NCBI GenBank assembly: GCA_033964015.1
Contig: CM066913.1
Coordinates: 9,914,953 to 9,978,952, forward strand
Direction: 5' to 3'
DNA: 64,000 bases
Source: Scolanthus callimorphus
Taxonomy: Eukaryota > Cnidaria > Anthozoa > Actiniaria > Edwardsiidae
The notes beneath the pieces were generated by a model. The model worked only from the letters and a program-made list of their open reading frames with translations. It was not told the DNA's origin and made no database searches. Below are positions 1 through 11,000 of this stretch, in pieces; the first letter of the stretch is position 1; each line of letters begins with the position of its first letter. Position numbers and translations under genes: made by a program.

Positions 1-173
1 TGAAGCGTTAATTTTTTTTCTTAGAACCATACACTGTGAAATTGGATCTTACGAACAATGATCTGTCTCCAGAAAAGCTGGATTTAAATGAAATACACAC
101 CTGTACTTCTGTAGCTGAAATAAAAAAAATACAACAGATTGAGCTTGACCAATCTTTTAATTTCTATTTGCAG
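1..173. other. Intronic sequence upstream of the first visible SLC35D exon
   Basis: An open frame runs through here on the plus strand, but its translation has no resemblance to the SLC35D family part that should precede the exon at 174. It is probably intron, with the N-terminal coding exons lying before the window. I see no other feature. Confidence 0.4.
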
Positions 174-3100
174 TTTGCCCATGTTTACTGTTTTAAGAAG
201 ATTTTCCATACTGTTCACTATGATATTAGAATATGTCATATTAAAGTAAGTGGACCCACTTGTCTATATACTAATAGGACGCCACCCATTCCTAGACCAC
301 CTCATACAATCTTAAGTAACACTTCTTGTGAAAAAGATCTAGATTTTGGCATTTACACCTGTCCACTCAGGGCCATAGCCACAGGTTTTTAAGTGGTCTG
401 ATTTTCAAAGATGTCAGTCAGAGTAGGATATTCTCTGTGATTTGAGTTTTGTAATGTTGAGTGTGTTTGATGAAAATATTGTTTGGATGAGAAGTTGTCC
501 AGTCAAAGCTGGACTAACTGCCCTGTTGGCTATGGCCTCAGCCTGCACTTGCTATTAACAAATGTTTTTAACCTTTCCTTAAAACAACACAGGCATAAAG
601 CTCCTACTCAAGTACAGATGACTGTATTAATGATGATTACTGGAGCCCTGATTGCCGCAAGGTATTAACTGCTAAGTTCTGCGAACTCATATCCAGTCAG
701 CTCCTGCTTCATCATATGGCCTTCTACTGGTACATGTAACAGCCATTTAAGGCCCTCTCTGATTGGCTGATTCACAGGGAAATGTTCCAGAAACCGATGC
801 ATGGATGTGGAAATGGCCTAGTAATAAACATTTAAAAGAACATGAAAAAAAAAAACAGAACACTTCCAATGTTTTTTTTTTTTGTCTAACAAATATTACC
901 CTGGCAACATATCCATCTGCTCATCCCAAGCTAAAGACAAGCAAAAAACTTAACAGCCATTGTCAAGAGAATGTTTTTTTACCAATGGAAACCATGTGGC
1001 ACATCCGTTCTTGTTGTCATGCCTTGTACTTTTTGTTCTCTACAAACAAGAAGTGGTTGGATCCAATATTTACTATTTTTTCTGTTGTTCTAATAGTGAC
1101 GACTTGGCATTTGATAGCTGGGGCTATACTTATATACTCCTCAATGATATTTTTACTGCTGCAAATGGTATGTTAATGAAGAAATGCATTGATAAAAATG
1201 ACTAAAAATTCCATAGCATTGTGTCCACAATGAATAAGCACTACACCTGTAGTAATGTTTCTCATTTTTGTTTAGGTGTATATGTAAAGAAGAAATTAGA
1301 TTCTAAGGTGAGTGAATTTTTCATCAGGTTGACATCCCTGACTGCATCCCCAGGATCAGGATTCAATAAAGAATCCCTCCCTCTGCACCATTTCACTGTT
1401 TTAGAAACTGAAAGCACGTTTTATGGTGTACATATGGTAGTTTTCAGCAAAATAGAGGTTACCTACTTTTGCAAGCATGAGTGGTTGATATTTTGATGAC
1501 TGGTAAATCAATAGCAATTTTATTTCTTCATTATCTCATTTCAGGAACTCAATAAGTATGGCCTTATGTTTTACAATGCCATGTTTATGATGGGGCCAGC
1601 TATTGTAATAGCATACTTAACTGGTGACTTACAAAAGGTAACAACTTTTAAGCCATGTATGTAGTTTTCCCACCCCTCCCTCAACACACACACACAAAAC
1701 ATCAAAGAGGGTTTAGCACAATCTTGAAATCTCAGGTTTTGTAGATGCTTTTGAAATAGGCCTTTTGAACTAGAGGTCACATGACCCTGCCACCCTTAAA
1801 TTGAGCAGCTTCACCCAAATGATACTCAGAAATGAAAAGAGCATAATATTGATTTTAGTAAAAAGCTCAAATTTCAACAAGCTACAATTCAAACTCAAAG
1901 AATGGGAGCTAAAATAAAACTTGCATTTTTACTAGGGTTGTATAGCTGGATTGCAAGCCTTGCTATCCAGTCATACAAATCTAGTAAAATATGCAGTTTT
2001 GTTTTTGATCTCTCTTTTTCGTGTATGCATCGTAGAGAGCTGAAACTCTGGCTTTTTAATAAAATCACCATGATTTTTTTCATTTCTGAGCATCATTTGG
2101 GTGAAGCTGATCATTTTAAGGGTGACCGGATCATGTGACCTCTAAGTGCACAAGGCCTTATTCTACTTGGCTTTTCTGATTTACAAAGAACATACTAGAA
2201 ATGATTTCTTGTGGTCTTGTCCTCCAGATTTTTTTAGCGTAATATCACAGTTTTGGAAACTCTTGCAGTTTCCATTTGCTACCCCTCTGACTATCCCTAA
2301 GATACATTGCTTTTACTCTTTTGTCAATCGGTTTTCTTATTTGAGAATATTCTCATTTTTCTCAGGCAATGGAATATAAACACTGGTCAGCCTTGTCATT
2401 TCTTGTTCAATTTCTGATGTCTTGTATCATGGGGTATGTATTCAATAGAATCACTGCAAAATGTATGCTTCCGTTTTGACTACTTTGAAGTGAGAGAAGC
2501 TTTACTTTTTGCAACAAGAGCATCTGCCTGGCATTGTAGCAATGATGGCTACATATAAAAGATAAACACCCAATCTGCTTAATTAACCCACCATAATGCT
2601 CCAAACTACCAAGAGATCAAATGACATTGATATGCACTAGCTTGTGCCAAGTTGGGGTAACGGTTGATTTTTCTGTGGCAGTTTCATTTTGATGTACTCT
2701 GTTGTCCTTTGTACACAAGCCAACTCTGCTCTTACAACAACAATTGTGGGATGTCTGAAGGTATTTGAATGCATTTTTGTTTCTTGTTGTCTCTTACACT
2801 GTCTGCATGGAACAATTGTTATTATCTTTAGTTTTTTTATTTAGATATTAGCAGGCGAAGAGCCACTTTTTAGTGGATGTACTGCTAATTATTTCATTAT
2901 TATTATTATTATTAATTGTTACATGTTGGCGTTACATTTCCCACAGAACATCTTGGTAACATACATGGGGATGTTTATTGGGGGAGACTATGTTTTTACA
3001 GTAACTAATTTTATTGGACTTAACATAAGGTAAGCATGGTGCTTTTGACATTTTGTTGTACTTGTAATTGTGACTACTGAAGGGTGTTTGTGCCCCGTAA

Positions 3101-5580
3101 AAGTGCTACGGTCCTGCTACATTATGTATCCCCACACTTGTTGAAAGCCGCAACAATGTAGCACACTGCGAACGATAGCTTGGCACTACTAATCGTGTGC
3201 AGTGCTTGTAAGTTCTGGATTCCTGTAGTTTTGACTTACAAGAGTGCAAATAACAAAGGATCCGCGTTGGTTCTCCCCCTTGATCCATTAGACACGCCCT
3301 TGAAACCACGTTGTAGAAAAGATTACTGGCGAATATAAGAAAAGTCCAAGTTATTTGACGTTTTTATTCCCTGACCTTAAATTGTTTCGCCATTCCTTTC
3401 CATGTCAGAAATCGTGTGTGTCAGAAGCACATAACATGCAGCGGCAGATCTAGGGCTACGGCAGGGGTTGTGGCTGTCATAAAGCATGGGGGGGCTTGAA
3501 TAGGCAGCAGGGAAAATTTGGGTTATGAATAACTGAACACAATGAATATGTTAATTAGTTACAACCACTAGTGGCTGTATATACAATCACAAAAAAAACT
3601 AGTGGTTGTAACTAATTAACATATCCATTGCGTACTGCAACACTAAATGGACAACGAAAACGTTAAACATACTTTAATTACCAAGTATAGATTTTTAGAT
3701 CCTGGAAGATGGTCAACTACTTCTTTTGTTGCGTCCCTCATTTCTGCATCAATGGCCTTACGGAATAGTGTAAACCTGTGGACAAAGTAAAAGGACTTGT
3801 ATAAAATACAAATACTCGAATGGTGACTTCACGATGCCGAGGGAAAATGGCGCACAACTTGAGTCATCTTTCGTCTCTAGTACTAAATGTGCTTTAGCAG
3901 CACAGAAAAAAATATCAAAATGAACAAACCTTATATCGCCTCTGTCAAATGGGTCAAGTCCACTTTTGTCGCTGTGGTATCGCTTTACGCCACAGGTTTG
4001 CGAAACTCGTAGCTTTGCTCGATGCTTTCCCGTCAAAGCGAATAATGCGTGGTATTGATTGCCTATTGATGAATATTGCACATTTCCATAAAAACAATAG
4101 AAGAAAATAACGGCGTTATGTTTTTTTGCGAGTATGCGTGGTTTTTGTTAGCAGTGATTATAAGCGGTCAAGCAGTATCAGTGAGATGTTAGATAGATTA
4201 AAATGGGAATCCTTTGAAGAGCGCAGGCTCACGCAGGACATAACCATGTTTTATAAAATAAACACTGGTCTAGTTAGAATGCCTTTTCCTGACGATATTC
4301 TGCCTGCTCAGCCCGCCTACAACACCAGGGCCAGCATCCGCAATGAATACCAACTATCCTGTCCTAACTCCACTGTAAACGTCCACAAGTTCTCTTTTTT
4401 TATCAGGACTGTCCCACTTTGGAACAGTCTTCCTCAACGCGTTTTTCCTGACCACCCTTCCGTGCTTGTATTTCAGTCAGGTCTCCCTAGTAGGCTAATT
4501 CGGTAATGGCAGTTATACGACACGCGCGCGCGACATTATTTGTATCGGTTAATCATATCGTTTTGTTTCTTTCTTCTTTCTTTCTTTCTTTCTTTCTTTA
4601 TTGTTCATTGTCGCGCGCTGGCACATTGTCGTCTACCACCCATTGCCGGATTAGCTTGCTAGTGGCAATTACCCAAATTAAAGTAAAGTTATTGATTTTT
4701 ACATGTAACAAAAGCTTCTAAAAGCACATTGCATTGACTTTTACACTGAATGCTCAAATTAAATAGAAGTATAAATTCTATAGTACCTATTCATTTCACA
4801 AGTAATTTACAACATTCGCGTGGATGTTGTATGAGCCATACAATCTCTCGCCTACGGCTGAAGATTGTATAGGCTCATACAACAACATCCCCGCTCATGT
4901 TGTAAACATTACTAAGAAAACTACTAAAGACTCACCTTTTTAAGATCGCATATGACGTTTAAAACCATATAGTTTATTATCATATTTGTAGTTTTTTTTT
5001 AATCATTTTTACCTTTCTATACCTGTTGCTTTTATCCCTCAATCATTGTAAATTTTTACCGTTTTATTTTGCTTGTTTGTCTGTTTAAATTTTTACTCTA
5101 TTTTACTCATTACTATTATTATAATTATCTCATTTTTTTTCTCTCTTATTTTAAAGAAACATTGTAAAGCGCACAGAACAGCAATGTATGTGCGCTATAT
5201 AAGATATTATTATTACTGTTATATTATTATTAGTGCTGAAGGTTCACTCGAACATCGGCGTTGCTCACACCACTAATGTTTCAGTTTTCGGCTCTCTGTG
5301 TATATCACTTTTCGGGCAAGGGTTGTTCTGCAATCTACCGAACTATAGACAAACCTCTACTAACTATGACTGTTCTTTGGATACCAATGTATTTAAATAT
5401 TTATCCCGTGTCCATCGAGACTTATGCCTTGAAACTAAAGTTTGTTTTCTTTTGCTTGTATTCTTCGTTAGTGTCACCGGCAGCATTATTTACTCGTATA
5501 TCACATTCCGGGAGAAAGAGACAAAAGTAACACCGGAAAACCCCAACAAAGGTGAAGGCAAGCCCCGCCTTGATGTGTAG
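174..5580 (+). CDS. SLC35D: SLC35D-type nucleotide-sugar transporter, C-terminal part
   Basis: Members of this family exchange UDP-glucuronate, UDP-N-acetylgalactosamine or related sugars for UMP across ER/Golgi membranes. Nine exons read in phase: 174-245, 593-661, 1097-1167, 1276-1307, 1545-1637, 2366-2433, 2682-2760, 2947-3029 and 5472-5580, giving 224 residues and a stop. Family signatures in order: [16 protein letters not shown], the [15 protein letters not shown] segment, [60 protein letters not shown] and SIIYSYITF, followed by a short polar tail. The hydrophobic stretches are the later membrane helices of a ten-helix transporter. About 130 N-terminal residues are missing because they lie before the window. 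No frame break is seen. D1 and D2 cannot be told apart here. The last intron (2.4 kb) has been enlarged by a LINE fragment and two hairpin repeats. Confidence 0.9.
1752..2158. mobile_element. MITE-like inverted-repeat element in an SLC35D intron
   Basis: The ends are inverted copies of each other over roughly 80 bases: AGGCCTTTTGAACTAGAGGT near 1758 pairs with sequence ending AAGGCCT near 2157, including the shared GGTCACATGA / TCATGTGACC and AGCTTCACCCAAATGAT / ATCATTTGGGTGAAGCT blocks. The centre (about 1930-1995) is itself a hairpin, which produces two mirror-image spurious open frames. No coding capacity, so a non-autonomous DNA transposon is the best reading. The exact ends and target duplication are unclear. 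Confidence 0.7.
3541..3628. repeat. Hairpin repeat in the last SLC35D intron
   Basis: Two arms of about 30 bases, containing TTAGTTACAACCACTAGT and its exact reverse complement, face each other across a loop of about 23 bases. It resembles a very short foldback or MITE remnant. Confidence 0.6.
4565..4600. repeat. CTTT microsatellite
   Basis: A run of TTTC units (about nine, with early imperfections) directly after the LINE-derived reading frame. Confidence 0.85.
4803..4912. repeat. Hairpin MITE-like repeat
   Basis: The left arm (TTTACAACATTCGCGTGGAT, then TTGTATGAGCCATACAATCT) is mirrored by AGATTGTATAGGCTCATACA and ATGTTGTAAA on the right. It lies between the coding remnant and the tail of the LINE fragment, so it probably inserted into the LINE. 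Confidence 0.6.
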
Positions 5581-5733
5581 AAGATTCATCGCGGCACTCG
5601 CCGCAAGGTGGGCCAACCTACTAACAAACTGACTAATCAACACCATTGCGTCTGTGTTGATGGCCGCGTGGCTGCCAGTTGCGCCGTCAGGACCCAGCGT
5701 AATTCAGCTTACGAGCTGCAAGTCTGGGCACAG

Positions 5734-5997
5734 CAGGGGCGAAGCCAGCACTTATGAGAGGGGGGTTCCAAAATTCAAAAATAAAAAACTCCACATAGAT
5801 CTCGGGGAAAAACTAGCGTTTGAAGAAATTTGCTACATTTTATTGGAGCTTTTATTTGTTGTCTATTAAATATTTACAATTTTAGTAGTAAGTCGGTCCA
5901 GAACAGAGGCGAGGGGGGTTCCGCTGCGGGAGAGGGGGGTTCCGGAACCCCTGGAACCCCCCCCCCCCCCCCCCCCCCCCCCCTGGCTACGCCCCTG
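5734..5997. mobile_element. Non-autonomous DNA transposon with CAGGGGCG ends and internal poly-C (copy 1)
   Basis: The left end CAGGGGCGAAGCCAG is answered by CTGGCTACGCCCCTG on the right. A run of more than 30 C lies just inside the right end. The same element recurs at 16991-17287 with matching interior (the CACTTATGAGAG and AAGTCGGTCCAGAACAGAGG blocks). Flanks GCACAG and GCACAT suggest a short, mutated target duplication. The TIR style recalls hAT-like MITEs, but the expected 8-bp duplication is not clear. Confidence 0.75.
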
Positions 5998-6959
5998 GCA
6001 CATCATAGTCTTGATATTTGTTTTCTCGTCTAATGAATCGTTTTCCTTTCTTTCTAGATGGGCGTTCATTTACGAGTTACCATGACAACACGGCCATGTC
6101 CGGTCAGGCTAGAAGGCTCCCTTTGCCTTAGTATCTTGAAAAACACGTGAATCCGCAAAATGATATTCACCCGCGCCTCTGCGTCCAGTACTGCCGTGCT
6201 TAACTTGTTTTTTCTTCTTCCATTTCGATATCATGGCCGCTGCAAGTTTAGGAGAAGGGTTTTTTTACACTGGTAGTTTTGGGGACTATGAACTTTGGAC
6301 TAATGACAGCCCTATTTTGAAGAAAATATGAAATATGGTACCTTCCACACTAATCCGTTGAAAATCTCCGTTTCCCGAATGCCACGGTCATTTTGAATTC
6401 ATACGGGTTCATCCAAGGTCATTCTCGGGCCCAGGGATCCCCAGCTCGTCACCTTCCTTACTCTGAATTTTCAGCTGTGTTTTCTCGCAGCGACTGTTGG
6501 AATGAAGGTAGAAAAGACGACTGAAAATGCAGGCTGCGTTTCGTGTTATGGTGAGGACGGGATGCCTAAGTTGATAAAACATCTCCATTTTCGTCCAAAC
6601 ACTAGCGGCGTAGTGTGAACGGTACCTTAGCTGCGAAGTTCTCGAGGTAGCAATTAAATCAAGGTGACTACGATCTTATTCCAGAAAAGTCAAACATTAT
6701 TTTGGCCATTCAGCATGCATGGATTTTATTAGGGTATAGAGTAGAAGAGACTACTAGGCACAAACTATATTTATGAAAAACATTTTGCATATATTTTCTT
6801 AGAATATTTCTACATTTAAGATATTTATTCAATTTGAAATTTTTAGGCCCAATATTTATAATGCACTTGCGAAAGTAGGTACTAGCATTAAGGCAGGCTT
6901 AATGCTGTTTTCGAAAAGATAGTCCAATTGCATTTCACTTTTAGCCAGAACCGACGTAA

Positions 6960-7147
6960 CAAGGGCGGATCCAGGGGTCGAAGGGTGACTGAAGAGATTC
7001 TTTTTTCATTGTTTTCTGCTATGTTGATGGAGGAAACTCTAATGATTAAGCCCCCCCCCCCCCCCCCCCCAAGATTGTTGACGTCACGAAACTCAATAAG
7101 CCCCCCCCCCCCCTTCCCTCCTTAAATTTTTGCTGGATCCGCCCTTG
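6960..7147. mobile_element. Short DNA transposon with CAAGGGCGGATCCAG ends and poly-C tracts
   Basis: CAAGGGCGGATCCAG at the left pairs exactly with CTGGATCCGCCCTTG at the right. Two C runs (about 20 and 13) lie inside, each preceded by AATAAGC or GATTAAGC. A related right end (CTGGATCCGCCCC) follows a poly-C run at 57835-57876. No protein is encoded. Confidence 0.7.
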
Positions 7148-8018
7148 CTTGGTTGAATAAAGACGGGATATGACTAATAAACGTCATGAGATAACATCGC
7201 TCTCAACTCCCTCAGTGTAGCCTTGTATTTATATCACTTCTGGAGCACATCAACAGGGCGCCTCCATCGAATAGCGCAGGTTCGACCTACGCTCCAATGC
7301 TCACAAGACAAAAGCTTCAAATCGAGGCTTTCTCCAAGTTCTAATACATTTACAGTAATTTCAGAAGGAAGTCTCGACTTGAGGATATTGTTTGTAGGCA
7401 TTGGAGGGTAATTCGTACATGGCCTATTAAGCACAGGGGAATATGAATCTTTTTTTAGACTGTAGATATTGAATCCCGCGAGAATAAGTTGTCTTTTGAT
7501 CCCAACTACAATTTTCCCGTTTAAATTCAAAATCCACAGTCTAAAATAGACTCTTCTCTTCCAGTGCATATGGCTAGGCCTAGTGGAGTTTCCTGAAGCG
7601 TTCGTGCTTTCAGGGAAATGAATTCCAGAGAAACTGGAGAAAACGGCGAGCGAGTATTTGGCCGCGCGAAAATGGGCGAGCGTAAAAAGGACGGAGGGGA
7701 TAGGGGAAAGGAAAGGGTTCCTTCCCTCGATGGGAGGGACGTAGAGCGTAGCCTGCTGTTTCAACCTGATTTATTTTTTTAGTTGCTAAGGAGAAGTGGC
7801 TTGCTAAAAAATGGTTCGCACTGTTTACTGTTTTGATAGCAGCCTAAGTTTAGGCAGGATCGAGCCCAAAACTAGGAGAGTGTTGATCTGCTACAAAGTT
7901 TTGCAACCAACACAATAGAATTTGAGCTATTTATAGAATATCATTTTCTTCTGAAAAGAAGAAGAAGAGGAGGGATGCGCACGTGTATGAGGACGCCTAG
8001 AACCAATCACAAACCGAT

Positions 8019-8024
8019 TTTATT
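8019..8024 (-). terminator. Poly(A) signal of the minus-strand lyase
   Basis: AATAAA on the minus strand, about 63 bases past the stop codon at 8087. The hexamer and spacing fit, but no transcript evidence is available here. Confidence 0.5.
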
Positions 8025-8086
8025 TTCATTATAGCAAGCCTGATATCATTTTCATCTCTTGCAACTGGGCGTGAGATTTTTGTGAC

Positions 8087-11000
8087 TTAGCACTCGCTGC
8101 TGTGCTCTTCATCAAGGTTCCAGCGCAAGTCGTCATGGTAACGCTTGTGCAGTGTAGCTCGCAATTCCTTCCCGTGCTCGGCATTTCGAAGTTCTGCGAC
8201 AACTTTCACCTTGAGAAAATAAAAGACAGTGAAAGGCAAAGTGCACTGTCTTGGAGTTTGGCATTAATATCGAAAAAAGGATATGTTTACATGTCATCTA
8301 CTATATTCGTAAATGTGGGCATCTCTAAAAAGGTGGCTACTGCCAAAACATAATGAACTCGTTATGCCCGTTTGAAGATTGGCCCGTGTTAGAAGGCATG
8401 TGTCGCTCGGCGGAAATGAGGAGTTTTCTACGAGGGGTCAATGGACGACATACCGTTCGTCCTCTCTTTAATTAATTCTAACAAAACACGCTCAAGCTCT
8501 TCTTGGTCACCCCCTCAACATTTTGAGTCTTTTCGCTAGGAGGGGTCCCCGTGCGTGTGCACTTCTCTGAAATCGTTTTCTAATTATCCCCATTAGATTA
8601 TCGATTTTCATGGATATATCGCGACGAGGCACAAAAACAGGCAAAATCGACCGCATTTTGAAATCTATTTAGTTGTCGGATCTGTTGCAAAGAGATTTCA
8701 GTTTGATCTTGCGTTGTCTTGATCACGCTCCAGGGGGGAGACGTGCAAAAGCGTTTACCTGTATATAATACACTGAACTCTTCAGCCATGTCCTCTCTTG
8801 GTATAGATCTTTAACGCTATGAAATATAGGCGTGGTATATGTAAGTAAAAATGACGAGCTTGAAATGCACAGCATAATCCTTTTCGGGCCCCTTCTCGCG
8901 CCGCGCGGCCTCTCAGCAGGGAATTATAAACGATAATGATCATCTCTCTTGCTGATCCATCCCTCTCGAAGAGGCATTTTTTTAGCGGCCGGGAAAGGGG
9001 AGTCTGGAGAAGTTCGAACTCTTCCTCAGTAGGAAACAAATTTCAGGGTGTGTTCCAAAAACTCTTAATTTAGAGGTTATTTCAACAAGAATCCAAGGGA
9101 GGGGAGGGAGCGTACATTACCAGAACACGGGCAGCTAGAAATTGAGTCCTGAACGGCGGGAGGGTCAGGAGAGGGAAGGGTTTAATAGACCTCCTCGGCT
9201 TGGGCGTAATGTTTTCCCATTTCAGATCACGTGCTATTCATTTCAATCTTTCTTTGTTTGGGATTCTTCCACATTCATATATGATTCGGTGCGTAGCAGA
9301 AAAGGAAAGAAAGAACACTCAGGGGAATGCCACGTGATCTGAAATGGGAAAACGCTATACGCCCAAGCCCAGGAGGCCTATTGTGCTGCAGCTAGCTATC
9401 CAGTTTCACGGCCATAGGCTGACCCTCCCACCGACTAACCTTGCTTTTGTTGAGGCAATAAGATGCAGTAGTCGAGCTAGTGCGCCAGGCTTGTCGTTCA
9501 TTATGACCATAAATCGCACCATGCGTTGATCGGTGTATAACCCTCGTTCTATTGCGCGACCCAGTGTGGTGGCCTCCAGGTTACCGCTACATAGTGGTAC
9601 TACTACCCTGGCGCAGAAATGGAAGATACGCAAGAAAAATCAGAGTAGAGCAAACAGACAAGGGAGCATGCAGAGGAGTAAGGGGATTTAAGGTTCCAAT
9701 TTACGAGGCGGCCTGCCCGTGCACAAACTCTGTAAAATTTGAATAGCGGCCCGCTACCGCGACGGGAGCTAATGAGCCGTATTAAAACGTGCTGACTACC
9801 GAAAAACGAGCAAAAGAGATAACGGAATACCGAGAAAAAGTGTCACTCTTAGGATTAACGACAATGGCAGAAAAAAATTAACTGAACCGAGAAAAATTCA
9901 CTGACCCATGATCCAGACCCTGCAAAGGCGGTGGCCTAACCTTTTGCCTTTGAGTTCCGGTAGATATCCACCAATAAGGGCAGCGAGTCCAGCCGCGCCA
10001 GCTCCTTCTACAAGCACTTTCTCTTTCTCTAGTAGCCGCAGTACTGCTAGTGCGATGTAATCCTCACTGCAAATGTAAACACATTATATCAAGCGATGGA
10101 AGGGGCGCATTAATAGATATGAAAATAAATGCTCAAAACGTGATGGGGCACGTACTCCAATACCGGTCGGTTTAACGGTTTTAAAATAATTAAAATTAAA
10201 ATTGTAATTAAAATTACAGGGATGACACTCATGTGAACAAACCACAGGACCCCCGCTCAAGCGGCAAATGTCTATAATAATAATAATAATTGTTAGCTAG
10301 ATAAATACTTCTTTCTAAAATCAGGTTCTCAGCCGCTCACTACTTCTTACAATTGCATTTTTAATAAAAAATTATATTGAAAAACGCTGCAAAATCGATT
10401 GCAACGATTCAGTCTCATGTTTTTATGTAAATTTACTCCTTGGGATTTCAATAGGTTACATATGCATGTAGCCTTGACGACCTTGACAATTAGTAGTATG
10501 CTAAATTAAACAGAGTCAGAAGGAAGTAGATCAAGTCCAAGCAGTTTTCCCCGCGGAGTTTTCCGAGAAAAATCACCGACAAATGACTTGTTAAAGGGAT
10601 TGTTCGACATCAGACTCTTGGACAAGGATTCCTTGCCACAACATGAGAGTTCAGAGGCTCACTTACGTGGGTAAGAAATGTTTGAGGGTATTTTTTTATA
10701 CCGATATTGTTCACGTCGTATCACATCAGTCGTATAGTGCTTGTTTACCCAAGTATGGTCGCCTATATATCATATATGGTATCTTAATATACACTTTGAA
10801 TAGCTCGTCCGAGAAAATTATGCATTGATCTTGGGCATTATTATAATCTTTATCATTGGTATAAAACTCTGTTGCACAGATCAAACAACCGTTTAATTAA
10901 ACTGCAGAAATGTCATCGTTTCGATGTGTCAATAAATGCAGCAGTCAGTGTAACCCCCACCCCCCCAACCCAGGCATATGCGGGGAATACGCAGGGAATT

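Larger units (their letters stand above)
4126..5232 (+). mobile_element. 3' fragment of a CR1/L2-like non-LTR retrotransposon
   Basis: The frame 4126-4506 encodes a 126-residue piece typical of the extreme C terminus of CR1/L2-type reverse transcriptases: an [18 protein letters not shown] block, then [11 protein letters not shown], and finally [18 protein letters not shown] microsatellite follows at about 4565-4600. The fragment ends near 5160-5232 with TTGTAAAGCGC, GCGCTATATAAGA and a TTA-rich tail, the usual 3' end of such LINEs. The catalytic RT core and endonuclease are absent, so it is a dead 5'-truncated copy, in the same orientation as the host gene. A hairpin element at 4803-4912 interrupts its 3' part. 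Confidence 0.75.
5581..8086. other. Intergenic region between SLC35D and the minus-strand lyase
   Basis: No convincing gene. It holds two poly-C DNA transposons (5734-5997 and 6960-7147). A 176-codon open frame on the minus strand (7234-7764) has no recognisable family. The two flanking genes converge here: SLC35D ends at 5580 and the minus-strand lyase ends at 8087. Confidence 0.5.

Noticed and set aside
1895..2138. Mirror-image open frames on the two strands inside the SLC35D intron element
   Set aside because: Explained by the palindromic centre of that element.
5830..6069. Proline- or glycine-rich frames over the C run
   Set aside because: They translate the poly-C tract of a transposon.
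7234..7764. 176-codon minus-strand frame
   Set aside because: No recognisable domain, no sign of splicing or codon bias, and it sits in repeat-rich intergenic sequence.
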